Assembly (NCBI RefSeq): GCF_007858445.1
Contig: NZ_VIGV01000004.1
Span: forward strand, 248,001-312,000
Reading direction: 5' to 3'
Length of the DNA stretch: 64,000 nt
DNA from: Tsukamurella sputi
GTDB lineage: Bacteria > Actinomycetota > Actinomycetes > Mycobacteriales > Mycobacteriaceae
Shown one piece after another: positions 7,542-16,756 of the stretch (its first letter is position 1; each line of letters begins with the position of its first letter). A model generated the notes under the pieces. That model searched no databases. It was not told where the DNA came from and saw only the letters and a list, made by a program, of their open reading frames with translations. Both the position numbers and the translations under genes were made by a program.

Positions 7542-8960
7542 ATGCGCAAGCAATTGACCACACGCGCGCAGGTCAGCGGCTATCGATTCATCCTTCGCCG
7601 GATGGACCACGCTCTGCTGCGGCGTGATCCGCGCATGATCTCCGACCCGATGGCCTCGCAGTCGCGTTCGCTCATCGTCGGACTGGTCCTCGCGCTCGTG
7701 GTCACCGGCGCCTGCGGTGTCCTGGCGCTCCTGCGCCCACAGGGCGCCGTGGGCGACGCGAAGATCGTGCTCGCCAAGGAGTCCGGTGCCCTGTACGTCC
7801 GGGCGGACGACGTGCTCCATCCCGTCACCGGCCTCGCCTCGGCGCGCCTGGTCGTGGGTGAGGCCGCGCGACCCACCTCCGTCAAGGACAAGCGGCTCAG
7901 CGCATTCCGGAGGGGGCCGGAGGTCGGGATCGTCGGTGCGCCGGCGCAGATCCTCGGCCCGGTCTCCGCGTGGAACGACGGGGCCGTGCCGTGGCTGCTC
8001 TGCGACCGGACGCGGCCGGCCCCGTCGGACAAGCCCACTGCGCGGGATTCGCTCGACACGATGGTCTCGTCGGTCGACGAGGGCGGCGCCGACGACGGCG
8101 CGATCCTCGTCCGGCGAGGGGACGAGCACTTCCTGTTGTTCCGCGGTGTGCGCGCCGCGGTGGATCCGGCGGATCCGGTGGTGCGTCGCGTCGCCGGGCT
8201 CGACGGTGCCGCGCCGCGTGCTGTCAGCGCGCACCTGCTCAACGCCTTCGCGTCGATCGACCCGGTCGCGGTCCCCGTGATCCCGAGCCGGGGCCAGCCG
8301 TCGTCCGCGATCACCGGGACGCGGGTCGCCGACGTCGTCCGGGTCGCGGATACCGATCGTGACCGGTTGTACGTGGTGCTCGCCGACGGCGTGCAGCCGG
8401 TGGGCGAGTGGGCGGCCGACCTGATCCGCGCAGGGGATCCGGCGGGCGCGCCGATCGGAACCGTGCCCGCGTCCACGATCGCGGCGGCCGCGGTCCGCCG
8501 CTCGGTCCCGGTGGGCGGCCTGCCCGATCGGCGGCCCGCGCTCCGGACGGTACGGGACGCACCGGTGGCCTGCGCCGCCGCGTCGGCGGACGGGCAGGGC
8601 GGCGGCGCGGTCGAGTTGCGCACGTTCCGCAGCACTCCCGGTTCCGCGGCACCCGTGACCCTGGCCGGCGCCGACGGCTCCGGTGACGCGCTGGACGCGG
8701 CGGCGATCCCGTCCGGATCGGGCGAGTACGTCGTGGCGGCCGAGCCGGGTGGGGAACGGCGGGACGGACTCTTCTACGTCTCCGATTCGGGTGTGCGCTT
8801 CGGCATTCCGAACAGCGAGACGGCACAGATCCTGGGGCTCAAGCACAAGCCGCGACCGGTGGCCTGGTCCGTGCTGTCCGCGATCCCCGCAGGGCCGGAC
8901 TTGACGCGCAGTGCGGCGTCGGTCACCCGTGACGGGACGCCGATCTCGGTCTCGCGCTGA
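7542..8960 (+). CDS. eccB: Type VII secretion protein EccB
   Basis: This 472-residue protein begins MRKQLTTRAQVSGYRFILRR, the typical EccB N-terminus. It has a basic cytoplasmic tail, a single membrane helix (about 43-64) and a periplasmic domain with repeated beta segments up to the end. EccB forms the periplasmic ring of the ESX channel. GGGGGAGG stands 9 bases before the ATG. It is convergent with the mycosin gene, three bases apart. Confidence 0.93.
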   Translation: MRKQLTTRAQVSGYRFILRRMDHALLRRDPRMISDPMASQSRSLIVGLVLALVVTGACGVLALLRPQGAVGDAKIVLAKESGALYVRADDVLHPVTGLASARLVVGEAARPTSVKDKRLSAFRRGPEVGIVGAPAQILGPVSAWNDGAVPWLLCDRTRPAPSDKPTARDSLDTMVSSVDEGGADDGAILVRRGDEHFLLFRGVRAAVDPADPVVRRVAGLDGAAPRAVSAHLLNAFASIDPVAVPVIPSRGQPSSAITGTRVADVVRVADTDRDRLYVVLADGVQPVGEWAADLIRAGDPAGAPIGTVPASTIAAAAVRRSVPVGGLPDRRPALRTVRDAPVACAAASADGQGGGAVELRTFRSTPGSAAPVTLAGADGSGDALDAAAIPSGSGEYVVAAEPGGERRDGLFYVSDSGVRFGIPNSETAQILGLKHKPRPVAWSVLSAIPAGPDLTRSAASVTRDGTPISVSR

Positions 8961-8963
8961 TCC

Positions 8964-10223
8964 TCAGCGACGCGCGAGGCACGCACCGATCGCGGCAACC
9001 AGCACCAGCGCGACCCCGGCGAGCGCGACCGTGCGGGGACGCGTGTCCGGCGCCGGACCGGCGGTGACCTCGAGGCGCCCGGGTGTCGGTGCTTCGCCCG
9101 GAAGCGCCGCGGACACCGCGGCCACCGGATCGACGATGCCCGCCCCGCTCGTCCCCGCTGAGCTGCGGGCCGTCGCGAGGATCCGGGCGCGCACCTGTGC
9201 GGCGCTCAGCTGGGGGAAGCGTGCCCGGACGAGCGCGGCGACACCGGCCACGTACGGTGCGGCGTAGCTGGTCCCGGCCAGCGGCGTGACGCCGGAGCGG
9301 GTCGTCTGGGCGTTGGCGAGGCCGGTCCCGCGTGGTTCGAGAGTGGTCACGTCGGTGCCGGGTGCGGCGACGGAGACCCACGGGCCGGCGAGGGAGAACT
9401 GCGCGGCGCGGCCGTCGGGCTCGGTGGCTCCGACGGCGAGCACGTGGTCGGCGAACCGGGCCGGCGATGCGAAGGTCACCGGCGCTGCCGGCTCGGTGTT
9501 CTGTTCGGCGCACGCGCTCCCGGAGCCGACGTTGCCGGCCGCCGCGACCACCACCACGTTCCGCTCGGCCGCGAACCGCACGGCGCGCCCGAGCGCGTCG
9601 TCGCCCAGGGCGGCGGTGGAGCCGCCGCAGGCGACCTCCGAGATGTTGATGACGGTGGCGCCCAGATCGACGGCCCGGACCACCGCGTAGGCCATGGTGG
9701 TGACATTGCCGTGGCTGTTGACGCCCCGCTGCTGGGGCTCGAAGGCGGCGCTGGCCTGGCGGATCGCGATGATCGACGCCGCCGGGGCGACGCCCGCGAA
9801 GGCGTCGTTCGGCGCCGGCCGCCCCGCGATGATCCCGGCGACCGCCGTGCCATGGGCATCGCAGTCGTCGCGCCCGTCGCCCGACGAGACGTAGTCTCCG
9901 CCGGCGATCACCTCGCCGAGCCGCGGGTGCGGACTGACGCCGGTGTCGATCACCGCGACCTTCTGCCCCTCGCCCCGGGTGAACCGCCACGCCAGGTCGA
10001 ATCGCAACGACCGCGCGACGTGATCGGCACGGCTGTAATCGGTTCCGGGCTGCGTGCGAAGACTGTTGCACTGGGTGCGTTGCACCGTCGGTGCCAGTGG
10101 TGCGACCGGACCGCGTGGCGCTCCGTCGGGTGGCGGGTCGGCGGATGCGGGCCCGCCGGAGACGGTGGGTACCGCCAGAGCCAGCAGGGCCGCGGCCGTC
10201 GTGGCCCGGATGCGCCTGCCCAT
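8964..10223 (-). CDS. mycP: Mycosin (type VII secretion subtilisin-like serine protease)
   Basis: This is a 419-residue protein with an N-terminal signal peptide (about 1-28). Its S8 protease domain has the triad D93 (VIDTGVS), H124 (DAHGTAVAG) and S319 (GTSYAAPYVAG), and oxyanion N231. A C-terminal membrane anchor (about 395-417) is followed by ARR. Mycosins are anchored outside the membrane and are needed for stability of the ESX complex. The start overlaps the eccD stop (ATGA), so the two are one operon. Confidence 0.95.
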   Translation of the reverse strand: MGRRIRATTAAALLALAVPTVSGGPASADPPPDGAPRGPVAPLAPTVQRTQCNSLRTQPGTDYSRADHVARSLRFDLAWRFTRGEGQKVAVIDTGVSPHPRLGEVIAGGDYVSSGDGRDDCDAHGTAVAGIIAGRPAPNDAFAGVAPAASIIAIRQASAAFEPQQRGVNSHGNVTTMAYAVVRAVDLGATVINISEVACGGSTAALGDDALGRAVRFAAERNVVVVAAAGNVGSGSACAEQNTEPAAPVTFASPARFADHVLAVGATEPDGRAAQFSLAGPWVSVAAPGTDVTTLEPRGTGLANAQTTRSGVTPLAGTSYAAPYVAGVAALVRARFPQLSAAQVRARILATARSSAGTSGAGIVDPVAAVSAALPGEAPTPGRLEVTAGPAPDTRPRTVALAGVALVLVAAIGACLARR

Positions 10224-11725
10224 CAGAGGTTCCGGACGGTCGAGTACACGTCCCACACCCATCCCAGCAGCGGGCCCGCGGCGGCGATCGTCAGGTACTC
10301 GCCGAGTTCCGCGAGGCGACGCTGCACCGGGCTGAAGACGATCGTGGGGGCGACGGTGCCGCACGCGAGCGCGAGGGCGCCGATCAGGGCCAGCCCGACC
10401 AGCCCGACGACCGGCCAGGAGCCGTACCCCCAGGCCAGGCTGGTCGCGGTACCGATCGCGATCACCGCGCCGCCGAGCACCGTTGCGCCCGCCTGGAGCG
10501 GTTCGGCGTGCGTCCGGCCGCGCAGGCAGAACGCGAGTGCCATCACCAGGGCGAATGCCAGCTGATGCCCGGGGATCCCGCGCGACGCGGCGCCGACGGC
10601 AAGGGTCGCGACAGTGCCCGCCGCCGCGGCACCCACCGTGATCCCGGTGCAGATGAGTTGAGCCAGATCGGAGCGGTGTGGCGCCTCGCGCTCCGGACTC
10701 TCGTCGTCGAGTCCCGAAGCCACCGCGCCGATTCCGGCGACGGTGGGCGGCGGATCGTCGTCGATGGGATCGATCCGCTCGCCCGCGGCGGGGACGTGCG
10801 GCAGCGGGAGGCGGGCCGCCACGGCGGCAATGCGGGCAGCGAAGACCAGCACGAGGTAGGCGGCGATCGCGACGGTGGCGGCGATGGCCGCACGGCGGCC
10901 CGGTAGCCAGAGGGCGGTGAACAGGGCGGGGCCGGCGAGCGCCGCCGCGGTGAGCACGGAGGTGTGGACCACGGTGCCGCGGCCGGTGAACCGGATCGCG
11001 ACCAGCGCCGTGATCGCCGACATCGCCGTGGCCAACAGGGCATGTGCCGGTCCGTAGCGCCCGTCGGCTCCGAGCGGCACGACCAGGGCGCCGGTGACGC
11101 CCGCCAGCACGGCCGCACACACCGCGAGGACGGTGGGCAGTGGTCCGGGGGCCGCGGCGCGCCGCGCGGACAGCACCGAGCCGGTGAGCAGCGCGAAAGT
11201 GGCGGCGGCGCACCACAGCTGAGCGAAGACGTGATCGACCGCGGGTCGGGCACCGTCGGCGCTGCGGAGCGCGAGGCCCAGCCGGAGCGAGACCGCCGCC
11301 GTCGCGAGGGTGACCAGCCCGAGCACCACCAGCCCGACGGTCGACGCGGCGCGCTCGTCCCAGCGGCGACCTACCACGAGATCGGCCGCGGTGCGGTCGA
11401 AGACGTCGTCGAAGACCGGTGGCGGTGGCGGAGCGTCGGCCACGAACAGGACCAACAGCGCACCGTCGGTGATGCCGGCGTCCGCGGGAGTACGGGGCCC
11501 GGGCAGCGGCTCTCCGCCGACCGGCGCGAGGCGCCACGGCCGCGACCACGCCGACTCCGCGGAGCCGCCGATCCGATCCCCGAACAGCCGCACCAGTTCC
11601 GGGATCAGCACTTCCGTCGGCGTGATCAACGGCAGTGAGACGTCCACCTGCGATCCGCCGCACAGCACCGAGACGCGACTGAGCCGCGCCACCTCGGTCG
11701 ATGTCTCCCCCAGGGTGTCGGTCAC
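10223..11725 (-). CDS. eccD: Type VII secretion integral membrane protein EccD
   Basis: This 500-residue protein has an N-terminal ubiquitin-like domain (about 10-100) followed by about eleven hydrophobic helices, the EccD topology. EccD dimers line the inner membrane vestibule of the ESX complex. I chose GTG 11725 because GAGGGGG precedes it at good distance; an ATG five codons upstream is an alternative. The SigM-like promoter at 11805-11779 drives it, with mycP co-transcribed. Confidence 0.92.
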   Translation of the reverse strand: MTDTLGETSTEVARLSRVSVLCGGSQVDVSLPLITPTEVLIPELVRLFGDRIGGSAESAWSRPWRLAPVGGEPLPGPRTPADAGITDGALLVLFVADAPPPPPVFDDVFDRTAADLVVGRRWDERAASTVGLVVLGLVTLATAAVSLRLGLALRSADGARPAVDHVFAQLWCAAATFALLTGSVLSARRAAAPGPLPTVLAVCAAVLAGVTGALVVPLGADGRYGPAHALLATAMSAITALVAIRFTGRGTVVHTSVLTAAALAGPALFTALWLPGRRAAIAATVAIAAYLVLVFAARIAAVAARLPLPHVPAAGERIDPIDDDPPPTVAGIGAVASGLDDESPEREAPHRSDLAQLICTGITVGAAAAGTVATLAVGAASRGIPGHQLAFALVMALAFCLRGRTHAEPLQAGATVLGGAVIAIGTATSLAWGYGSWPVVGLVGLALIGALALACGTVAPTIVFSPVQRRLAELGEYLTIAAAGPLLGWVWDVYSTVRNL

Positions 11726-11778
11726 AACGCCCCCTCGCATGCCCTCGCCCGTGCCCGTGAAAGGGCCCGATACTGATT

Positions 11779-11805
11779 GGACGCACCAGCGGGGTGATCG
11801 GTTCC
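11779..11805 (-). promoter_or_regulatory. SigM-like ECF promoter of eccD-mycP
   Basis: On the minus strand, GGAAC (11805-11801), 17 nt and CGTCC (11783-11779) followed by AAT. The spacer part CCCCGCTGGTG is nearly the same as in the copy at 22901. The TSS should lie near 11772, giving a leader of about 45 nt before eccD. Confidence 0.78.
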
Positions 11806-11911
11806 CGTTCCCGCGAAGTTCGCCGAAACCGTGCCCTCCGCCGCCGTGGCGGTGCACAGTGGTGCCACGACGGCGCGTGGGGGCGTGCCGCATTCCCGGG
11901 GGAGGCCGAGG

Positions 11912-14900
11912 GTGGCTGACACGACCGACGTGGTTTTCGAGCCGGTCACAGAGGGTTTCGCACGCAAGCAGCGACTCGCGCCGCCCCGTACGCCCGGCGG
12001 GGAGGTCGCCTTGCAGGCTCCGCCCGAGATCCCTCGCGCCGTGCCCGGCGGCCTGCTGGGCAAGCTGCTGCCCGTGGTCATGGTGGTCGCGGTGATCGGC
12101 ATGATCGCGCTGATGTTCACCTCGGGCAGCGCCATGATGCAGAGCCCGTTCATGATGATGTTCCCCCTGATGATGCTGATGTCGATGTTCGGCATGTACG
12201 GGATGAACAAGCAGGGCAACGGGGCCTCCGCGGCAGAGCTGAACGAGGACCGCAAGGACTATCTGCGCTACCTGGGGCAGATCCGTACCCAGGTGGATCG
12301 CACGCGGACCGAGCAGCGCGCCGCCCTCGAATGGATCCACCCGGATCCCGCGGCGCTGCCCGGATGCGTGGGCTCCCGGCGCATGTGGGAGCGGCGCCCC
12401 GCCGATCCGGACTTCCTGCACGTGCGCGTGGGCGTGGGCGGCCAACGCCTCGCGACGCGGCTGGTGCCGCCGGAGACCGGGCCGCTGGAGGATCTGGAAC
12501 CGGTGTCGACGGTGGCTTTGCGCCGGTTCGTGCGGTACGGCGCATCGGTGCCGGGGCTGCCCGTCGCGGTCGCCCTGCGCGGGTTCCCGGCCGTGGGACT
12601 GAGCGGTCCGCGCGCGGAGGTCTTCGACACCGCGCGTGCGATGCTGGTGGCGCTCGCCGTGCTGCACGGTCCGGATCACGTACGGATCGTGGCCGCGACG
12701 CCCGATGTCGACTCCGCCGAGTGGAGCTGGTTGAAGTGGCTTCCCCACGTGGCGCATCCCGTCGAGTGCGACGGCCTCGGCCCGGTGCGTTCGGTGTACG
12801 GATCGGCGGCCGAGCTCGAAGACGCGATCGCCGCCGACCTCTCGGGGCGCGGCGCGTTCGCCCGTTCGGCGCCGGTGGACCCCGCCCGCCCGCACTATGT
12901 GATCCTGCTGGACCGCGGTATCGCGGTGACGCCCGGTGGGGTCCTCGACGCGGCCGTGGGGATCGACGGGGTCACGGTCCTCGACCTGTCGCCCGAGCCG
13001 GACTCCCTCGCCGCGCGCAGCGGCCTGCACCTGGTGATCGACGAGTCGCGGCGGCTCGGCGCGCGCAGCGCGGCCGGCGTGGAGTACTTCGCGCAGCCGG
13101 ACGCGGTGACCGCGGGCGCCGCACAGGTCACCGCCCGCCGGATCGGCCGGTTCCGTCCGGCGTCCATGGCCGAGCTCCTCGATTTCGACGGGGAGACAGG
13201 GCCGGCGGATCCGGGTCTGCCCGCGCTCATCGGGATCGCCGATGCGGCGACCATCACTCCCGAGTCGGTGTGGCGCGAGCGCACCGCCCGCGAACGGCTG
13301 CGGGTGCCGATCGGGGTCGGGCCGCGCGGCGAGCCGGTCGAGATCGACCTGAAAGAGGCAGCGGAGAACGGGATGGGGCCCCACGGCCTCTGCATCGGCG
13401 CCACCGGTTCCGGCAAGAGCGAGTTCCTGCGCACGCTGGTGCTGTCCATGGTCGCCACGCACCCGCCCGAGGCGCTGAACCTGGTGCTCGTCGACTTCAA
13501 GGGCGGCGCCACCTTCCTCGGTCTCGAATCGCTCCATCACGTCGCCGCGGTGATCACGAACCTGGAGGAGGAGATCGCGATGGTCGACCGCATGCGCGAC
13601 GCGCTCTCCGGCGAGATGAACCGTCGCCAGGAGGTGCTGCGTCGCGCGGGCAACTTCGCCAACGTCGGGGAGTACGAGAAGGCCCGTCATGCCGGCGCTC
13701 CACTGGATCCGATGCCCGCCCTGGTCGTGATCGTGGACGAGTTCTCCGAACTGCTCTCGCAGCAGCCGGATTTCGCGGAGCTCTTCGTCGCGATCGGCAG
13801 GCTCGGGCGGTCGCTGCACATCCACCTGCTGCTGGCCTCGCAGCGGCTCGAGGAGGGCAAGCTCCGCGGCCTGGATTCGCACCTGTCCTATCGGATCGGA
13901 TTGAAGACCTTCTCCGCCAGCGAATCCCGCGCCGTGCTGGGAGTCCCGGACGCCTACCATCTGCCGTCGACGCCGGGAGCGGGCTTCCTGAAGTTCGACG
14001 CGGACCCGCCGCGGAGGTTCCACGCCTGCTACGTCTCGGGGGAGTACGAGCCGCCGGTCGCGGCCGCATCGGCGGCGCGGCGCAGCGCGGTGGGCAGTGC
14101 CACGGTGCGCGAGTACCTCAACGCGCCCGCGCCGATCGAGCGGCGGCGCACGGGGCTTCCCGACGGACTGATGCGGATCCCGGCCCAGCCGGGCGATCCG
14201 CACCCCGTCGCGGGTGCCGGGGCCTCGGGCCCGGTGCACGGCGCACCGTCGTTGCTGCAGACGATGGTGGCCCGCCTGGCCGGGCACGGTCTGCCGGCGC
14301 ACGAGGTGTGGCTCCCGCCGCTCGACGAATCGGCGGCCGTCGGCGAGCTCGCGGAGCATCTGCGCCGCAACGATTCCACGCCCCTGCGGGTCGCCATCGG
14401 TGTCGTCGACCGGCCCTACGATCAGCGGCGCGACCTCCTGGTCGTGGATCTCAACGGTGCGCAGGGCAACGTCGCGGTCGTCGGAGGACCGCAGTCCGGC
14501 AAGTCGACGGCCCTGCGAACGCTCATCGTCTCGGCGGCGTTCACGCACACGCCGCGGCAGGTCCAGTTCTACGTGCTCGATTTCGGCGGCGGCTCGCTGG
14601 CCGCGGTGTCCGGGATTCCGCACGTCGGGTCGGTGGCGGGCCGCCTCGACCCGGATCGGGTGCGCCGCACCGTCGCCGAGGTGACGGGAGTGATCCGCCG
14701 GCGCGAGGCCGCTTTCCGGGAGCACGGGGTCGCGTCGATGGCGCAGTACCGCGCCCACCCGGCGGCGGCCACGGATCCGTTCGGCGACGTCTTCCTGGTG
14801 ATCGACGGTTGGCAGGTTCTGCGCACCGAGTTCGAGACTCTGGAACCGCAGGTCAACGCCGTCGCGGCGCAGGGCCTGTCCTACGGCGTGCACCTGGTGA

Positions 14901-16756
14901 TCTCCGCGTCCCGGTGGGGCGAGGTACGGCCCGCCGTGAAGGACCAGCTGGGTACCAGGATCGAGCTACGGCTCGGCGACCCGATGGATTCGGAGATGGG
15001 GCGCCGGGTAGCCGGTTCGGTGCCGGTGGGTCGCCCCGGGCGCGGCATCACCTCCGAGCAGTTGCACATGCTGGTCGCGTTGCCGTGCTGCACGACGGAC
15101 GACGACCTGCCCGCGGGGCAGGAGGCCGCGGTGGTCGCGCTCGCGGACAAGTACGACGAGCGTGCGCCCGAGGTCCGGATGCTGCCCGATCGGGTGCTCC
15201 GCGACCGGATCCCCGTGCGCAGAGACGCGCCGTCCACGCACGTGGTCTTCGGAGTGGGCGAATCCGAACTGGCCGCGGCCACTCTGCAGTTCGAGGCGCA
15301 GCCCTTCTTCCTCGTGCTCGGCGACAGCGAATGCGGCAAGACGGAGACGCTGCGGACGATCGTCGCCGGTCTCGTCGCCGGCGGTACCCCGCAGCAGACG
15401 AAGATCGTCCTGGTCGACTACCGGCGCACGCTGCTCGGCGTGGTCGACGGGGATCATCTCGCCGGATACGCCTCGTCGGCGGATGCGTTGACGCCCATGG
15501 TCACCCACCTGGTGCAGGTGCTCCGACAACGGTGCCCGGGTCCGGATGTGACCCCGCAACAGCTCAAGGAACGCTCCTGGTGGACCGGGCCGGACATCTA
15601 CCTGATCGTCGACGACTACGACCTGGTCGCCAGTGCAGCGGGGAACCCGCTGGCCCCGCTGCTGGACCTGTTGCCCCAGGCGCGCGACATCGGCCTCAAG
15701 GTGGTCATCGCGCGCCGCAGCGGCGGTCTCGCCCGGGGCCTGTACGAGAGCTTCCTCGCCCGCATCCGCCGAACACCACGCCCCGCGGGGTGGCCCCGGG
15801 CACGGACCTCAGTTCTGGGCGCATGCCTCCATCATGCGCCCAGACCGTGGGGGACGGGCACCGTCGGCGTGTCACGTGCCGGCCAGGCGCGAGACCACCG
15901 GGCGCATCGCGTCGAGGGTGTGCCCGCCGAGCGCGATGAGCGAGAAGCCGTACTGCTCGCGGCGGCGGATCAGGGTCTCGCAGATCTCCTCCGCCGAGCC
16001 GTCCACCAGCGCGGGGGAGTCCACCGCACGGAGGGCGTCGAGGTCGGTGCCGACGAAGGCGCTCACATAGTCGGGCGCGATGCCGTTCACCGCGAAGATC
16101 GAGCACGCCAGCTCCACCCGGTCCCGCAGCGGCGCGGTGAGTTCCGCGAGGCGCTCCGCCGTGGTGGTGGGGGCCGTCGCCACGGCCACCGTGTCCGCCC
16201 GCTCCCGCGCCACCGCAAGGGCCTTCGGGCCGCCGGCGGCCATCAGCACCGGGGTGTGGCCGGCACCGTCGAGCGCGGCCAGCGCGTCGAGGGTGTCCAC
16301 CACCCGTGCCAGGCGCTCGGCGCCCGTCCCGTAGGGCACGCCGAGCGCGGCGGCGTCGGCGGCCACGGCGGGCCTGCCCGTGCCGATGCCGAACCGGAAC
16401 CGGCCACCGCTGATCGTCGCGAGCGAATGCGCCTGCCACGCCGCGTGCTTCGGGTCGTGCAGGGGAGAGGCGACCACGTAGTTCGCTACCTCCAGTGTCG
16501 ACGTCGCACCCAACGCCACCGCGGCCGACGTGAAACCGTCGGGCAGCGGATAGTTCTCGGGCAGCGCGAGCACGTCGAAACCGTCGGACTCGACCGACCG
16601 GGCGTAGCTCGCCCAGTCGCCGAGCTGCGGCACCGGCAGCGCGGTCACCGCGAATCGGAAGGGCCTGGTCATGTCATGAACCTCCTTGTTCCGGACTGGT
16701 GGCGCCGGGATCGTCGGGCTGGACGAACCGGAAGTGCGAGCGCTCCCGCTCCATGA
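11912..16756 (+). CDS. eccC: Type VII secretion ATPase EccC with lost C-terminus and run-on frame
   Basis: EccC is the motor ATPase of the ESX system. The GTG start follows GGGGGAGG. Two membrane helices lie at about 49-70 and 76-97. Three FtsK/SpoIIIE-type domains have Walker A motifs GATGSGKS (496-503), GPQSGKST (859-866) and GDSECGKT (1137-1144). Similarity ends near residue 1286 (base 15771), after GLARGLYESFLARIR. The usual last 60 or so residues, with their PGRG-type segment, are absent in all three frames. No in-frame stop occurs before 16754-16756, so the read-on frame crosses the oxidoreductase gene in antisense. Either the tail was deleted or the sequence has an error here; the true end is uncertain. 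Confidence 0.8.
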   Translation: MADTTDVVFEPVTEGFARKQRLAPPRTPGGEVALQAPPEIPRAVPGGLLGKLLPVVMVVAVIGMIALMFTSGSAMMQSPFMMMFPLMMLMSMFGMYGMNKQGNGASAAELNEDRKDYLRYLGQIRTQVDRTRTEQRAALEWIHPDPAALPGCVGSRRMWERRPADPDFLHVRVGVGGQRLATRLVPPETGPLEDLEPVSTVALRRFVRYGASVPGLPVAVALRGFPAVGLSGPRAEVFDTARAMLVALAVLHGPDHVRIVAATPDVDSAEWSWLKWLPHVAHPVECDGLGPVRSVYGSAAELEDAIAADLSGRGAFARSAPVDPARPHYVILLDRGIAVTPGGVLDAAVGIDGVTVLDLSPEPDSLAARSGLHLVIDESRRLGARSAAGVEYFAQPDAVTAGAAQVTARRIGRFRPASMAELLDFDGETGPADPGLPALIGIADAATITPESVWRERTARERLRVPIGVGPRGEPVEIDLKEAAENGMGPHGLCIGATGSGKSEFLRTLVLSMVATHPPEALNLVLVDFKGGATFLGLESLHHVAAVITNLEEEIAMVDRMRDALSGEMNRRQEVLRRAGNFANVGEYEKARHAGAPLDPMPALVVIVDEFSELLSQQPDFAELFVAIGRLGRSLHIHLLLASQRLEEGKLRGLDSHLSYRIGLKTFSASESRAVLGVPDAYHLPSTPGAGFLKFDADPPRRFHACYVSGEYEPPVAAASAARRSAVGSATVREYLNAPAPIERRRTGLPDGLMRIPAQPGDPHPVAGAGASGPVHGAPSLLQTMVARLAGHGLPAHEVWLPPLDESAAVGELAEHLRRNDSTPLRVAIGVVDRPYDQRRDLLVVDLNGAQGNVAVVGGPQSGKSTALRTLIVSAAFTHTPRQVQFYVLDFGGGSLAAVSGIPHVGSVAGRLDPDRVRRTVAEVTGVIRRREAAFREHGVASMAQYRAHPAAATDPFGDVFLVIDGWQVLRTEFETLEPQVNAVAAQGLSYGVHLVISASRWGEVRPAVKDQLGTRIELRLGDPMDSEMGRRVAGSVPVGRPGRGITSEQLHMLVALPCCTTDDDLPAGQEAAVVALADKYDERAPEVRMLPDRVLRDRIPVRRDAPSTHVVFGVGESELAAATLQFEAQPFFLVLGDSECGKTETLRTIVAGLVAGGTPQQTKIVLVDYRRTLLGVVDGDHLAGYASSADALTPMVTHLVQVLRQRCPGPDVTPQQLKERSWWTGPDIYLIVDDYDLVASAAGNPLAPLLDLLPQARDIGLKVVIARRSGGLARGLYESFLARIRRTPRPAGWPRARTSVLGACLHHAPRPWGTGTVGVSRAGQARDHRAHRVEGVPAERDEREAVLLAAADQGLADLLRRAVHQRGGVHRTEGVEVGADEGAHIVGRDAVHREDRARQLHPVPQRRGEFREALRRGGGGRRHGHRVRPLPRHRKGLRAAGGHQHRGVAGTVERGQRVEGVHHPCQALGARPVGHAERGGVGGHGGPARADAEPEPATADRRERMRLPRRVLRVVQGRGDHVVRYLQCRRRTQRHRGRRETVGQRIVLGQREHVETVGLDRPGVARPVAELRHRQRGHRESEGPGHVMNLLVPDWWRRDRRAGRTGSASAPAP
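15814..15844. terminator. 12-bp hairpin between eccC and the LLM oxidoreductase
   Basis: A perfect 12-bp stem (15814-15825 with 15833-15844) has the loop CCTCCAT. There is no T-run, as is common for actinobacterial hairpin terminators. It stands 28 bases before the end of the minus-strand oxidoreductase gene and lies inside the run-on eccC frame. The original eccC stop was therefore probably upstream of it. Confidence 0.6.
15872..16672 (-). CDS. LLM-class flavin/F420-dependent oxidoreductase
   Basis: This 266-residue luciferase-like barrel protein starts MTRPFRFAVTALPVPQLGDW. The segment GGRFRFGIGTGRP, followed by the GTGAERLARVVDTLDAL helix, is typical of F420-dependent LLM oxidoreductases. 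It is shorter than the usual 300 or so residues. AAGGAGG precedes the ATG. One base separates it from the stop of the DoxX-like gene upstream, so they form an operon. The substrate cannot be read from the sequence. Confidence 0.85.
   Translation of the reverse strand: MTRPFRFAVTALPVPQLGDWASYARSVESDGFDVLALPENYPLPDGFTSAAVALGATSTLEVANYVVASPLHDPKHAAWQAHSLATISGGRFRFGIGTGRPAVAADAAALGVPYGTGAERLARVVDTLDALAALDGAGHTPVLMAAGGPKALAVARERADTVAVATAPTTTAERLAELTAPLRDRVELACSIFAVNGIAPDYVSAFVGTDLDALRAVDSPALVDGSAEEICETLIRRREQYGFSLIALGGHTLDAMRPVVSRLAGT

Noticed and set aside
10223-14893. 1556-codon open frame on the minus strand through eccD and eccC
   Set aside because: Only 10223-11725 is eccD; the rest is the antisense shadow of eccC in GC-rich DNA.
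12331-15939. 1202-codon plus-strand frame inside eccC
   Set aside because: Arg/Gly/Ala-rich, no domain, overlaps eccC in another frame; typical high-GC shadow.
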